NCBI GenBank assembly: GCA_963920765.1
Contig: OY987242.1
Coordinates: 15,400,002 to 15,464,001, forward strand
Direction of reading: 5' to 3'
DNA length: 64,000 nucleotides
From: Ulota crispa
Lineage: Eukaryota > Streptophyta > Bryopsida > Orthotrichales > Orthotrichaceae
Shown here: one piece after another, positions 45,601 through 56,865 of the stretch
Layout of the letters: each line of letters opens with the position of its first letter
How positions within the stretch are numbered: position 1 is the first letter of the stretch
The notes under the pieces: model-generated
The model's database searches: none
Told to the model about the DNA's origin: nothing
What the model saw: only the letters and a program-made list of their open reading frames with translations
Made by a program: the position numbers and the translations under genes

Positions 45601-46556
45601 TTTATAATTAGCTCAACTGGCTAATAATAATGTTCTATACTCATAATTAGTATTGTGGTAATTATACCTTCTAGAGCAATATCAATGCTATATGTGCTAA
45701 ATATCCAATTTGACACTTTTATATTTATGGTTTTTTTCGTAGCCACTAGGCAATGTTGGGTAAATTTTTTCCAAATTGTATTTGAATTTATGAACATTGG
45801 TCTTGGGCAAATGTTCTCAAATTTGAATGATTTTGTACAATTTTACTAGAATTATAATATAGGTACTAAAGTTGTAAAAACTTGGCGATAAATTCGAAAT
45901 TTCAATACGTTTAGTAGTGTTTGAGTTAGTTGTGGAAGTCACATTTGCTATTGCTAGTCTTGGAGATGAAGAAAAATCAAAGCGCTTGGAAGATGAGCAA
46001 GAAAAGTCTGTGTACTTTAATCTTGGTAGAAACAATACTTTATTCTCTCATAATTTGATACTAATTTTTGACCTACTTTGTTGTATCTTTAATGGGAGAT
46101 TTCACCTCATGCAAAGATGAAAGCAACTACTTATGGTCATTTGAACACGTTGAAGTTTTGTGCCATATACAGTCCTAGCCATCCGTTCATTGCTTATGAT
46201 TTCAAAAAATATATTGTTCACAACCAATATCATTTTGTTAGTGTAATTATTTGTTTGGTAGTCTCTTAGCAAAGCATTCATACTGTGCATCAATTGAATC
46301 TAACATTGCTTAAATATACACGTCTACATATGACTCTCATATAGAAAATGTGACATTCTCACTAAGCTCTTTTCAATTTAAAAAATGTCATTAAAAATCA
46401 AGCTTAAATGTTGAAACAACAAAAATAGTAACTAAGAAAACCACTATAAACAGATCGTCACATTCAAAATCCCCTTCAAAAACATTGCACTCCAAGATTC
46501 TCAATATTGTGATTGCAATCCTATTTAAAAGGAAAAGGAAAATTTAGATTTTTTAT
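42679..46556. other. AT-rich intergenic region, no gene recognised
   Basis: Several ORFs of 60-86 codons (42672-43154, 44754-44966, 45351-46293) show no domains and lie in about 30 percent GC sequence. At 43883-44109 a weak TTAA-type pair (TTAG-CCCTTAAATGCC and CAAGGG-TTAA) is possible. Nothing else is supported. Confidence 0.4.
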
Positions 46557-46564
46557 TTAATATA

Positions 46565-46952
46565 GGGTCTCAATATTGCCACTCCCTTTTTTGATATTGC
46601 CACCCCCTTTTTGATATTGTCACCCCCCTCTTTTAGAGCATTTTTCAATTCTTAGTCGTTTATGGGATAAATAAATAAATAACTAACTAAATAAATAAAT
46701 GTAAATTAAACATGTAAAAAATCAAGTGATTTATGTTGGTGTTTTTTAAAATGATAAAGAAAAGATAACACTCTATTATCTTTTGTTATAGAAATTTTTG
46801 ATTGCAACTTATTGTTCTGAAAAACACCAAAAAAAATCACTTGGTTTTATACATATTTAATTCTCATTTTTTTTAAGTCCCAAAAAATTTGAACTATGAT
46901 GTAAAAGAGGGGAATGGCATTATCAAAAAGGGGGGTGGCAGTATCACTTCCC
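46565..46952. mobile_element. hAT-like MITE, 388 bp
   Basis: The ends are GGGTCTCAATATTGCCACTC and, on the opposite strand, GGGAAGTGATACTGCCACCC. Flanking octamers TTAATATA (46557-46564) and TTAGTATA (46953-46960) match at 7 of 8, the duplication length of hAT elements. The centre folds back (ATCAAGTGATTT against AAATCACTTGGT). A short ATAAATAA tract lies at 46668-46702. Confidence 0.7.
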
Positions 46953-47060
46953 TTAGTATATTGATAAGTAAATTGAATAGATAGAGTCCAAAAACTTAAA
47001 AAATTTACAGCAACTATCCACACACCAGCTTTAGAAATTCCTCCATGATATGCTTCTTAA

Positions 47061-47272
47061 TCCTTGAACAGCCCATCGGCCATCTCTAGCCGTATGTACG
47101 GCCGTATTTGAGCTGCTATGAGGGCTTTCCAAAAAAAATTATGCACCCACCATCGTACAACCCTTCAATATGTATGGTAGTAACACTTAATTTCCAGCTA
47201 ATTCAAACTTCTAAATATTGGTTACGACCGTATTTGATACTGTATCTCTAGAGCCCAACAGCTCTTTAGGGA
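47061..47272 (+). mobile_element. Small TTAA-type element, 212 bp
   Basis: TTAA flanks both sides (47057-47060, 47273-47276). It starts TCCTTGAACAGCCCATCGG and ends AGCTCTTTAGGGA. It parallels 12615-12838 over its whole length, including TACGGCCGTATTTGA and ATGCACCCACCATCGTACAA. It abuts the next element across one TTAA. Confidence 0.8.
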
Positions 47273-47276
47273 TTAA

Positions 47277-48210
47277 CCCCTAAAGACCCAAGCAATTTTT
47301 TCTAGTGAAAGTCACTGTTAACTGCCACTTTGGGGGGAATGAGTAGAAAAGTAGGAAATAAAGTTTGTTTTGCAAATCCAACCATAGGATCTTGCCTTAG
47401 ACTAGAAGAGGTACTTGTGGGAAAAAATCAGGTCATTTTAGATGGAGAGGAGGGAGATATTTACATCTAAAGGGAAAAAAAAGGTTTCTTTTTGTGCTGT
47501 CCAAAAAATTTCAGAAGCCTTTGTCCACACTTACATGAAAAAAATTACTCTACACAAAGTTGAGGTTTATTTTTTTCATGTAGCAAACCAAGTTAGGTAC
47601 GTGTGGGAGAATTATCAAATCAATTGGAATTATACAACACATGGGGGAAAATAGTAAGTAAAAAGAAGTAGAAAATGAGTCAAATCACTAAATTGTTAAG
47701 AATTTAGTTATTAAATTAAAAAAATGAAAATCCCAACTGTTATAATGTTGTGATAAACAATCTACTTCCTTAGGTTTAGTTTTTTTTTCAAAATATTAAA
47801 AATTGTGGAAAATAAAGGACTTCAAAGTTAATTTTAGAGTAGAGAATCCATAACTGCCCACAAACTAAAACATCTCATAACTTTCATCTCATCAATTGAA
47901 GTTGAATGACTCAAAACTTCCCAAGTATAAAAAAAATCTAAGGAACCAATTTCATATTTCTATTTTTAGAAATATAAATTTAAAAAAAAATTTTGGGCTG
48001 CCCAAATTACCCTCCCTCCCGCGGATAGTAGAAATTCTTGCATAACTTCTTCGTTAAATATTTGAATGACAAAAAAATTAGATTCTCGAGTAGATCTTGG
48101 AATTCTCCACCTTCAATAAAAGTTTAAAAAATTCACAAAAACTAAATTAGCTATACGTACATGCCCAAAATCTCAACTGTCCCCCCGGGGGACAGCTAAG
48201 CCTTGAGGGG
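47277..48210 (+). mobile_element. TTAA-type (piggyBac-like) MITE, complete, 934 bp
   Basis: Starts CCCCTAAAGACCCAAGC after TTAA (47273-47276) and ends AAGCCTTGAGGGG before TTAA (48211-48214). This is the most complete reference copy: the element at 9306 parallels its left half and the element at 3840 its right half. The subterminal tract CCCCCCGGGGGACAGCTAAG is GC-rich. The right end lies about 220 bp upstream of the TATA motif of the F-box gene. It is non-coding. Confidence 0.87.
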
Positions 48211-48430
48211 TTAAAAGACATTCATCGCTCTTCAAAAATTGGGTTGAGGATTTCTATTTCCCCATTTCTGAAGCCAGCTTGACATGGATATAGATCCGTC
48301 GGTCATGTGCCCAAACTTTACCTTTTTTCGTATACCTTTCTCGCGCCCCCTCCTCGTGTGCCGTTTGCTGTGGATTATCCTGCCCGAGAAAGGTGGAAAA
48401 AGCAAAAGCTTCACTGTACAAGAGGGCCCT

Positions 48431-48438
48431 ATATATAC
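48431..48438 (+). promoter_or_regulatory. TATA box of the F-box/kelch gene
   Basis: The motif CTATATATACCC sits in a sharp change from AT-rich transposon DNA to pyrimidine-rich CTCCCTCTTCC sequence, which is typical of a plant core promoter and 5' leader. Transcription would begin about 30 bp downstream, near 48460-48470. This is inference from position and motif. Confidence 0.6.
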
Positions 48439-48459
48439 CCTCCCTCTTCCATCGTCTCC

Positions 48460-49864
48460 TTTTTCCTTCCTCGCCTTCGTCGTCGTCGTGCTTTTGCAGG
48501 GGCGGTGGCAGGCGCAGGAATCGTAATGTCTTCGCCGAGAGGCTGCCTGGGCGCAATCATGGACCTTCCATAGCTTCCTCGTGTTTCCAACGCCTCCAAT
48601 TTGACCTTACAACGCACTTCTCTCGTCCATTTTTCGTGTTACGGGAGCCGTTCTGCTTGACCGCGGGGTTTTCCACAACCGTTGAGCTTATCTCCGAACT
48701 CCACAAAAGGTATGCAAGCTCGATTATTCTAATTTCATTCTCTTCCTTGAAATTTGAGTTTATGCCTTTTGTGTGTAAGAAATCTTTCTTGATCTCCCTG
48801 TTTTTTGGAAATGACGATGTTAAGGTCTTGAGCTGAAGTTCAGAACAAGCGCACAATCGGTGTTGTTAACAAACTTTAGTACGATTCCAACTCTATGATG
48901 TGTCTGTGTAATCATCTATTTCACGAGCAGAAGCAGTATTATAGGGATTTGGTATCCTTGCATTTCGTACAGATGTTTCGCAGGTTCTTAGAAGGCTATG
49001 GAAACATCTCCTGTACGTTTTAGCGAAATGGCAACTTGTGAAGCGCATGCGGAGCTCGTACCGCTGATGCAGACGTGCCAAGGATGCTTTAAAAAGCGTT
49101 GTTAACGATGCAGGCTTCGTTGTCCGTGTTCCGATTTTGACTCTATGTTTGTACTCTACTAAATAATGTAAAGTTACCATCGGGCACTTTACTGTACTTT
49201 AGTTTACTTTAACCCTCGATTGGCTGTGGTAAATGTTGTCCATTTTGACTTGTGATATGTCTGGAGAGACAGATCATTGCCTATCTCGCTGTTTCTTGGC
49301 TCGATTCTTTCGCCTCGGTTGTGTAAGTTGATTGTTGCCAATATTTCGGACATCGGATTTGGATTTAGTTGACGGTGTGCTTATTGTGGAGCCTTTTCCT
49401 TAGCCCGCATGAGTTAACCCTTTTGCTATGGAATGCAGAAGGTGTATCCAGTTTCCGAACAAACTTCTGAGCAAGGCGTGAAGCAATTGTAGTATGCTTT
49501 GTCACCTTCAGCAAGGCATTAGTACAAGTGAAAGCGGTTGAGGCAATCCTGGCCTTCGAAGAGATAACACCGAGATTTTCCGTACCCGGTCCATATTTCA
49601 GTAATCTGGGGCTGTTGTATTCATCTCCTTGCGGACCGAAGAGGTCGTGGTATGGCACATCTCCATACACGCAACGCTCGTGGAAGTTCATACGCATAGG
49701 CGACTGCTGGCATATCTTCGATCTCATGCCCCACTGAGCTCAGTGCAACCAGAGCAGCAATTCTTCTCTATCTATCATCATTCCGAAGCTTGCCATCAAT
49801 AGGCTGCTTACAAACGTTGGCTGGTTTGTTATATGATGTATCATACTTCTCTGTGCATACACAA
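48460..49864 (+). promoter_or_regulatory. Probable 5' leader (with introns) of the F-box/kelch gene
   Basis: This 1.4 kb of gene-like base composition lies between the TATA motif and the coding start. It holds candidate splice signals (CAAAAGGTATGC near 48708, TTCGCAGGTT near 48980). ORFs on both strands (up to 147 codons at 48393-48836) have no recognisable domain, and I read them as chance in leader sequence. A separate small gene is not excluded. Confidence 0.45.
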
Positions 49865-51499
49865 ATGGAGCTTTCAACCACAAAGCTCAGTCCGGAACAA
49901 CCAGAGGAACCGGCTGAGGAGGAGAAACATGGCTCCAGTAGTCCCGCAATGGATCCAGCCATCTGGGGAAGGTTACATGGAGAGCTAGTGGACCGAATTC
50001 TTCTCTGTTTGCCGATCTCCAACTTGTTTTGCCTGCGGTGCGTCTCCAAATCATGGGACGCCACCATCAGGTCCGCCAGCTTCAACAGGATGTACCTGTC
50101 CATGGCATCTCGCGGCCCCTCGTGGCTCTTTTTGTGCTCCTCCTTTAACTGCCGGTACATACCTTCGCCCTTTTCTTTCCATACATAACTTTGAATATCT
50201 CCTTCCATGTATAGAGTTCGCTGGTGCATTTTGATTTATGTTTAGGATCTGTACAAGCAGACTTGTTTTGATTGGCCTTGACAGTGTATTTCTGTTGCTT
50301 CAGGGATAACACTTGTGCATACGATCCAGTGCAAAACAGGTGGCACAACTTCCCCCTCACATTTCTACCTTCCTACATGAGGTTTCCTCTCAAGGCAGTT
50401 GGAGGCCGGCTGTTTGTGAGAGGGGGATTGACGAACGCAGGAGTGTTGGCAGTGTGCAACCCAATGACCAGGACGTGGCGGGAGCTACCATCTATGATTC
50501 ACAAGCGATTGAATTCTCTTGTGGGCATTTACGAAGACCAGGGCACCAAGGGCTACAAGATCGTTGTGGCTGGTGGAACCTCTGAAGGCGGGGGTGATTA
50601 CGAGTGCACCACTGAAGTCTACGACTCCGTGACTGATTCTTGGCAGGTTTTGTTTCTAAATTGCTCTTCCATTGCTTTCCACTCCTCGTTCTTCGTTGTT
50701 GTGCATATTCCTTGTCCATTGAAGTAAATTTGGAGAAGAATCACGTCTTTGTGACAGGTCACAAGCAAAGTGCGCAGGGAGTTCACAGTGCGTATCACGT
50801 GGTGGACGTCAAAGACTGTGTTCTGTAATGGAGTGCTGTACTGCCTTACCTCTGGGAGGCCGTACAGCATCATAGCTTACGACATGAAGACGGCTACCTG
50901 GAACGAAGTATCAGTACCCCCGCCGAAGTTCCTCTTCTGCTCGTTTCTCATCCAGCGAAGAGACCGTCTGTTCCTCGTGGGCGGGGTTGGAACAGAGCGA
51001 ATCTGCGAACATGTTCACATTTGGGAGTTGAAGCAAGCGGAAGGGAAGGAGATGCAGTGGGTGGAAGTGGAGAAAATGCCGCATCAGTATTTCCTGTTTT
51101 TCTTCAAGGAGAAGACGGCTTCGGATCTGAAATGCGCTGGCCATGGCGATTTGATCTACTTTTACAAGGATTCCCATACCCAGGTACGTTGTGCGTTCCA
51201 CAAATCTATGACTTGTTTAGTTGGAGAGCTTGTTTATAAATACGTGGTTAATGGGACGTGAGTGAAATTGTTGCAAATTGCTCTATATCCTAAAATCTGA
51301 AAGCAGCAACTGGTGGATGCTGTTATGATGTCCTAAATGGGCCCAGCCCCTGGAACTCGATGTGCAGGTGTTGGTTTGTGACTCCTCGAAGAACCAAACC
51401 GAGTGGCGCTGGCTTCCCAAGTGTCCACTCAGCTCCAACTTCTTGAAGTTTTCCATTCGGGGCATGTTCGTAGATCCTATGTTGGATGCTTCTATTTGA
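49865..51499 (+). CDS. F-box/kelch-repeat protein, four exons, 396 aa
   Basis: Exons are 49865-50154, 50304-50646, 50758-51183 and 51368-51499, all with GT-AG introns and consistent phases. The F-box spans about residues 30-73 (DPAIWGRLHGELVDRILLCL, then LRCVSKSWDATIRS). The rest has kelch-like beta-propeller blades: YDPVQNRWHNFP, AVGGRLFVRGG, NPMTRTWRELP, VYDSVTDSW, VLYCLTSGRPYSIIAYD, and RLFLVGGVG followed by VHIWELKQ. F-box proteins of this type select substrates for SCF ubiquitin ligases. The layout resembles the At5g15710 and HAWAIIAN SKIRT group, but orthology is untested. An in-frame upstream ATG (49790) would add 25 residues; I prefer 49865. AATAAA at 51544-51549 is a likely polyadenylation signal. 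Confidence 0.9.
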
Positions 51500-51549
51500 T
51501 TTTTTCTATATATTTACTGAACACTACCTAGAGAATAAGGAGGAATAAA

Positions 51550-53751
51550 ACCCTAGGCTTCTCAAATCTGAGTTTACCTTGGTGAGGAACAAAGAAGCAT
51601 GTTGTGTATTTGTGGTATTATTAGGTTAAAAATGAGTTTCAGGTATATTTATGTTGCACATCCTGTGAAACGGCCGCTGGAGGTGACCAGTTTAGTATGT
51701 CAGGATTATGGTAGATTTTTCAGAATGAAGGGTGAAGGTGATACTCTATTTGCTTAGCATCTGGTCTGTGGAAAGACATACAATTTTAAGATTATCTTAC
51801 TTTTATTGTTTGCCAGTACTTTCGGTACATTTTTTGTGATGGGGATGGAGAGACCTAACAACTCTCTGCACTGTAAAGCTTTCTCCGGACGTTTTGGGGG
51901 TGGGGGTGGTGATTGCTGTAATTTTCCTCCTCTTACAGGAACGTACTTGTTTTTTCTCGGTGGACTCTGATGTCATCCTCATCATTCTTTGGCCTTTTTT
52001 CTTCAAAGTTGGGCCCACTGGCACGTATGTTTGTTTATGTAGCATACTTGGCATGATTAGGATAAGCTTAGAACGTAGCTTAGTGTCTCGCCAAGTCGCC
52101 ATACGGAGTCTTCAGGGTCTATTTTAATAAGGCAAGGGTCCTTTCAAACAGGCCATGTTTTCAGGCTATGTACTACCAAATTGCACCAGTTCATTGGATG
52201 TACTTTTAATCTGACCTAAAACTGATAATTCTTTGGCCATGTGGCTTGGTATACTGCACTACGTGTTTGTGGGGTCAGGGTGGAAAAGCTCAGTTTTCAT
52301 CTTGCGGATAATGTTAGAGTTTATATATTTACCCTGCCAGGAGATTGAAAACGGGGATTTTGAATTTATATTTGGATTGACAGACCTTGCTTTAGTCTAC
52401 ACGCACGGATAGACATACGGAAAGAGATAGGATTGACCAATTACAACGTAGGGGTAGATTCTTACCTTTATCCCAGTCTGTGATGTAAGCCTATTCTAGC
52501 CCCCACAAACATGTATGTGCAGTACACCAAGCCCTTGAAAAAACGCTAAGCTTTTCCAGTTTAGTATTGAGTTTGAATTTTCTAATTTTCATTACTGATA
52601 CTACTTTTGATGAAGTTGTCAGGTTTAGACAAAAACAGTACAATATACACATAAACTAATGATTTCTATCCAAATTATACATCAATGTATGAATATATGA
52701 CTTTATGATATTTATTTTTGCCATTCTAGATTTTTAGCACTATCTAAATTACAAAGAAGACAGTGCCGTTCCCAACTCATCAAAATTTGAGTTAACATGG
52801 ATAATGAAGTGTTTGTAAACATTAATTGAACACAAATTAGGGTTTAGGATTCAAAATTATCACCCTCGTTAAGTGGTTCCATTGACAAAGGCACGAAAGA
52901 TTGACAAAAAAATAAAATAAAAAATGCAACCATTAGTTTAGTTGTCTTGTCATTCGATTTGCAACCCCCAATCCTCACTTGGTTTTTCAGTACTTTACTA
53001 GCAGTTGGCGCTTACTAGAGTCTTGGACCTTAAGTCATAGTCCTTTTTAAAATCTCTCCCACACATTCAATCCTTCATCAAATTAAAAAGTGATTACATA
53101 TTTGAAAAGCTAGCTCAGGGGACAAAATGTGTTAGAATTTGAAAAGTAGATTATTCTTATTTCAAACTTTTAATTCATGTCAAATGTGATTTTGCACAAA
53201 TGAGTATGCCATATTTATCCACTTTTATCAACATCATCAACATCTTTGAGACTTTTAACTGCCTTTTAGAACTTGAAATTGTCTCAACTCAAGCAAGTTT
53301 GTTGTACATTGAGAATAGATTGAGAATATACTAGTGGTAGATTGTTGACAAACTTGTAGTGATTCTAAAAGCATTTAAGTCATAACTAGATATTTTTTTC
53401 AAATTTTTTTCTTACACTTCTCTTTATTAGATTTACGTCAAACTTTAACCAAATTTGCTCCTTTTTCTAAGCTTTTCAAATATATAATTAATTTTAGATT
53501 TGGTGAAATATTGATTGCATGAGAAAAGTATGAAAAAAGGACTACGACTTACTGTCCAAGACTCTATGCTAAGTTTTCCACCATTAGAATTTATGAAATA
53601 AACGTTTCAAATCATTTGGTAATACCAATAGAAAAGTGTAATCGTGAAAGTCCAAAGCTCCCTAAAATCAGAGAATTTTATAAATAAAAAAGTGTGAATT
53701 AAGAGAAGTAATAAAATAGAGACCTCTTTGATGTCACTTTGTGAACCCTCT
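51550..53751. other. Intergenic region, no gene recognised
   Basis: The part up to about 52300 has gene-like composition, but its ORFs (51803-52127) carry no domain, so it may be 3' flank. Around 52340-52500 there is a dispersed repeat shared with 29190-29265 and with the 17040-17110 arm (ATATTTGGATTGACAGACC, TTTAGTCTA). The remainder is AT-rich and featureless. Confidence 0.45.
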
Positions 53752-53755
53752 TTAA

Positions 53756-54295
53756 CCCCTAAGAGCCCAATCAACCATTTTTTGGTCGCTGCCCTTTTTT
53801 GCGTGTTGCCCAAGATTATAAAAAATATATTTTTTGAAAAAAAAGAATAATCTTAAATTGAAAAACAAGTTTACTTTTCAACCAATTTTGAATCATGTTA
53901 GTCCAAGTTAAACTCCACCAAGGAGAATTTTTTAGAGATCAACACTTCAATATTTGCTAGTGTTATAAAATTGACTATTTCAAGAAACTAATGTTGTTCT
54001 CTCCTTTGAAAATATTGCATTTTTGAGGTTTAGAATAGAGAATCTATTTTCAACCAATCATACCAAGTTTTAAATTCTATGAATAAAAATTATAATTTAG
54101 ATAAATATTAAATGGTAAACGCTTGTATATTCATTAAATAAGAGTCCAAAACTTTATTTGAATATATGACTATATGGATAATTACTAAACATCATGATTC
54201 TTATTTTCTCTTTTGAAACAACTTCATGGAAATTACAGAAGTATTATTTTACAACACATTTATGTTTTGCCCTTATCCCCTTGAGTGTTTAGGGG
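53756..54295 (-). mobile_element. TTAA-type (piggyBac-like) MITE, 540 bp
   Basis: Flanked by TTAA (53752-53755, 54296-54299). It starts CCCCTAAGAGCCCAATCAAC and ends TTGAGTGTTTAGGGG. It is the reverse-oriented counterpart of 6460-6999, with the same length of 540 bp. The minus-strand ORF 53607-53813 crosses its edge and is not a gene. Confidence 0.85.
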
Positions 54296-54299
54296 TTAA

Positions 54300-54881
54300 T
54301 ACCACATCAACTTCAATGTCTATCTCCTAGTTTTCTATAATATCATAAAGATTGGAGATGTGCTATTACAAAAATTATTGTGATTTTAGTAACATGATGA
54401 GGATTAGAATTTTCATATATAGAATGCAAAGTTAAAATTTCAATAAATCTCCAAATTGTATTAATGTGACAACATCACATAGGCTGGAGATGTGATATTA
54501 CAGAGGTTATTGTGATTATAGTACTATAGTATGAAACAAAAAATCGATATCTTTCGATAGAAGAGCCGAACGGTCGAAGGTCACGCACGCAGAGGTTACA
54601 AGCCCTTCGACCGTGGAAATGCAGAACACACGCAACACCGCGCAACTGGATAACGTCCTTCGCAACGGCGACGGAGCTCCAGCAGCTCCACCAGAGTGCC
54701 GCCCGCGAGCGTTTGCGCGGCGAATTCGAGTGATTCGGCATCTATTTGAGGTTAAATCCACGTCAGTTCTCTTCAACGACTGCGAAATCCGTGGTTGCAA
54801 TACCTACGACCAAAATGCGCTAATTTCTAGTCTTTGCAAGGGGTTTTAGGATCTGGGGTTTAATCAGAGGTTTCAGTAGCC
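54300..54881 (+). promoter_or_regulatory. Upstream region and 5' leader of the OCP3-like gene
   Basis: The first 240 bp carry the dispersed GGAGATGTGATATTACA-type repeat also seen near 18080. From about 54545 composition becomes GC-rich up to the start codon, suggesting promoter and leader. The ORFs at 54475-54849 on both strands are open by composition only. No TATA motif is obvious. Confidence 0.5.
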
Positions 54882-56865
54882 ATGGCTGCGCGCACTCTGG
54901 CCATAGCAACAACCAGTGCAAAGCTATGCTGGAGTCGTGGAGCTGAGAGTACTACTTCCGGGCGCTCACTCCATTGCAATGATTTCGGAGGAGTAGTGGG
55001 ATTGAGAAATCTAGGGTTGAGAGCAGCGAGTGGAGTATCGCTGAGGAGGGACGTGATAGGGTTTGCAGCGGGGAAGGGAAATGCGGGGTCGAGAAGACCG
55101 AGGAGCGGGATGCAAGCTCGCAGGAAACCGAAGCCTCAAAGAATAGTAGAGGAGGAGGACGATGTCGACGTGGAGAAAGCCCTGGAGGCACTCTTCGCAC
55201 AACTGGAGATAGATTTGAATTCCGAAGAAGGCGAGGGCGGTGACGACGATGATGCGGAGTTCACGGATGAGGAGTTGGCTCAAATGACGAAGGACCTTGA
55301 AGCGGCTTTCCAGGATATGGACCTTGATGGCTTACAGGGGAAGGAAGTGGACGAGAAAGAGGCGAAAGAGGAGAAAGAGGAGTTAGGGTTTGTGGACATG
55401 GTGATGACCGATGGTGTGTACTCTCAGGGTTCTGGTGTTGCGAAAAGCATCGTTCGACATGAAATTGAGCAGGAGGTTGACGAGGACGATGAAGACGCCG
55501 AGGGAGATGATGAAGACGATGATGATGAAGACGACGATGAGCCGAGAATGGTGCCTCTGGAGAAATGGCAGCTCCGTAAACTCGCAGTTGCAGCCGATCA
55601 AGGTCGCCGAAACGTGAATGTGAGTTTACTTCGTTGCAATCAAGTCATGCTTGTATGAAACTCTGAGTAAAAATTTCATGGATACCTCTGAAGTTTGCAA
55701 CATTTTCATGGATACCCGTGAAGTTTGCCATTTTTGCATAGATATTTGCAATATTTGCATAGATACCCCTGAAGTTTGCCATTTTTGCTTAGATACCCGT
55801 GAAGTTTGCAATATTTTCATGGATACCCGTGAAGTTTGCCATTTTTGCATAGATATTTGCAATATTTGCATAGATATTTGCAATATTTGCATAGATACCC
55901 CTGAAGTTTGCCATTTTTGCTTAGATACCCGTGAAGTTTGCAATATTTGCATAGACCCTGCTCTTTCAGAAATTACACAAATACCCTTGGCCCAAACTTT
56001 TCAGGCCTTTGTTTTGTTGTGCATGCTACTTCCCTTCTTCCTTTGTGCACACTTTGCTTCCTTTTTGTTTCATTACGTTCCCTTCTTCAACATTGGTCAT
56101 GAAGGAAGTATGAGAGCACAACAAAGAAATGCCTAAATTTTTTGGTCCAAGGGTTGTGTAATTTCTGAAAAAGCAGGGGTATCTATGCAAATATTGCAAA
56201 CTTCAGGGGTATCCATGAAATTTTCCCAAACTTTGAAATCTTCATTACTTTTCGTGTTTTAAGCTTTAGTTTCAAGTTTTAGGGTCTAAGCTTTCTGTTT
56301 CCTGCAGGTTAAATCTCTATCTGCAGAGCTCGGAATGGACCGATCGGACGTCCTCTCTTTTCTTCGAGATCCACCTCCGGAGCTTCTGCTTATGAGCGCG
56401 CAATTCGACAACGAGGATAATGAACCAGTAGTAACCGAAAAGGTAGAAACTAAAGCCGAGAAAGCTCCAAAAAAGACAGCAACCTCTCGCCAGCAACCAG
56501 TGCCGCCACCAACCCCTTCCGGAGGTCCTCAAAACCCTAGAAACTGGCATGGCAACAAGAGGCTGAAAAAGGAGCATGTAGCCACGTTTGAGCGTGTGTA
56601 TCGGCAGACTAATCGTCCCTCGGTAACCATATCTCGTCATATTGTTCGTAGCTTGCAGCTCTGCTTTTCTTAGCATTTTGCTATTATTTTCTTATAGCTT
56701 AAGCCTCTGATGATGTGTTGTTACATTGTACTGCAGAACACTATGATCGAGAATCTCGTCAACTTAACGCATGTCCCGCGTAAGAAAATTCTACAATGGT
56801 TTGACGAAAAGCGGGCTGAGCATCAGCCCTCGAAGAAATCCTTCGAGGACGCTCCCGAGAGTTGA
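54882..56865 (+). CDS. OCP3-like homeodomain protein, three exons, 393 aa
   Basis: Exons are 54882-55619, 56308-56622 and 56737-56865, joined in phase 0 with GT-AG introns. The first ~80 residues are rich in Ala, Ser, Arg and Gly and poor in acids, compatible with a plastid transit peptide. A long acidic region with Asp/Glu runs follows (about residues 90-225). A conserved block EPRMVPLEKWQLRKLAVAAD precedes GRRNVNVKSLSAELGMDRSDV. The C-terminal homeodomain-like part spans KRLKKEHVATFERVY, NTMIENLVNLTHVPRKKILQ and WFDEKR. In Arabidopsis, OCP3 affects disease resistance and drought responses and has been linked to plastid RNA editing. Whether this homologue does the same is unknown. Intron 1 carries a foldback MITE. 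Confidence 0.9.
55667..56227. mobile_element. Mutator-like foldback MITE in intron 1 of the OCP3-like gene, 561 bp
   Basis: The left end is GTAAAAATTTCATGGATACC and the right end TCCATGAAATTTTCCC. Nonamers AAACTCTGA (55658-55666) and AAACTTTGA (56228-56236) match at 8 of 9. The left arm has expanded into a tandem array (55680-55955) of roughly 30-33 bp units such as GATACCCGTGAAGTTTGCCA, with shorter 21-bp units ATAGATATTTGCAATATTTGC between. The right arm is single-copy. The ORFs of 108-161 codons here are array artefacts. Confidence 0.88.

Noticed and set aside
49365-49727. 120-codon minus-strand ORF.
   Set aside because: It has no recognisable domain and lies in the probable leader of the F-box gene. 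It is likely chance.
55626-56136. 108- and 161-codon ORFs on both strands.
   Set aside because: They are translations of the tandem array inside an intronic MITE.
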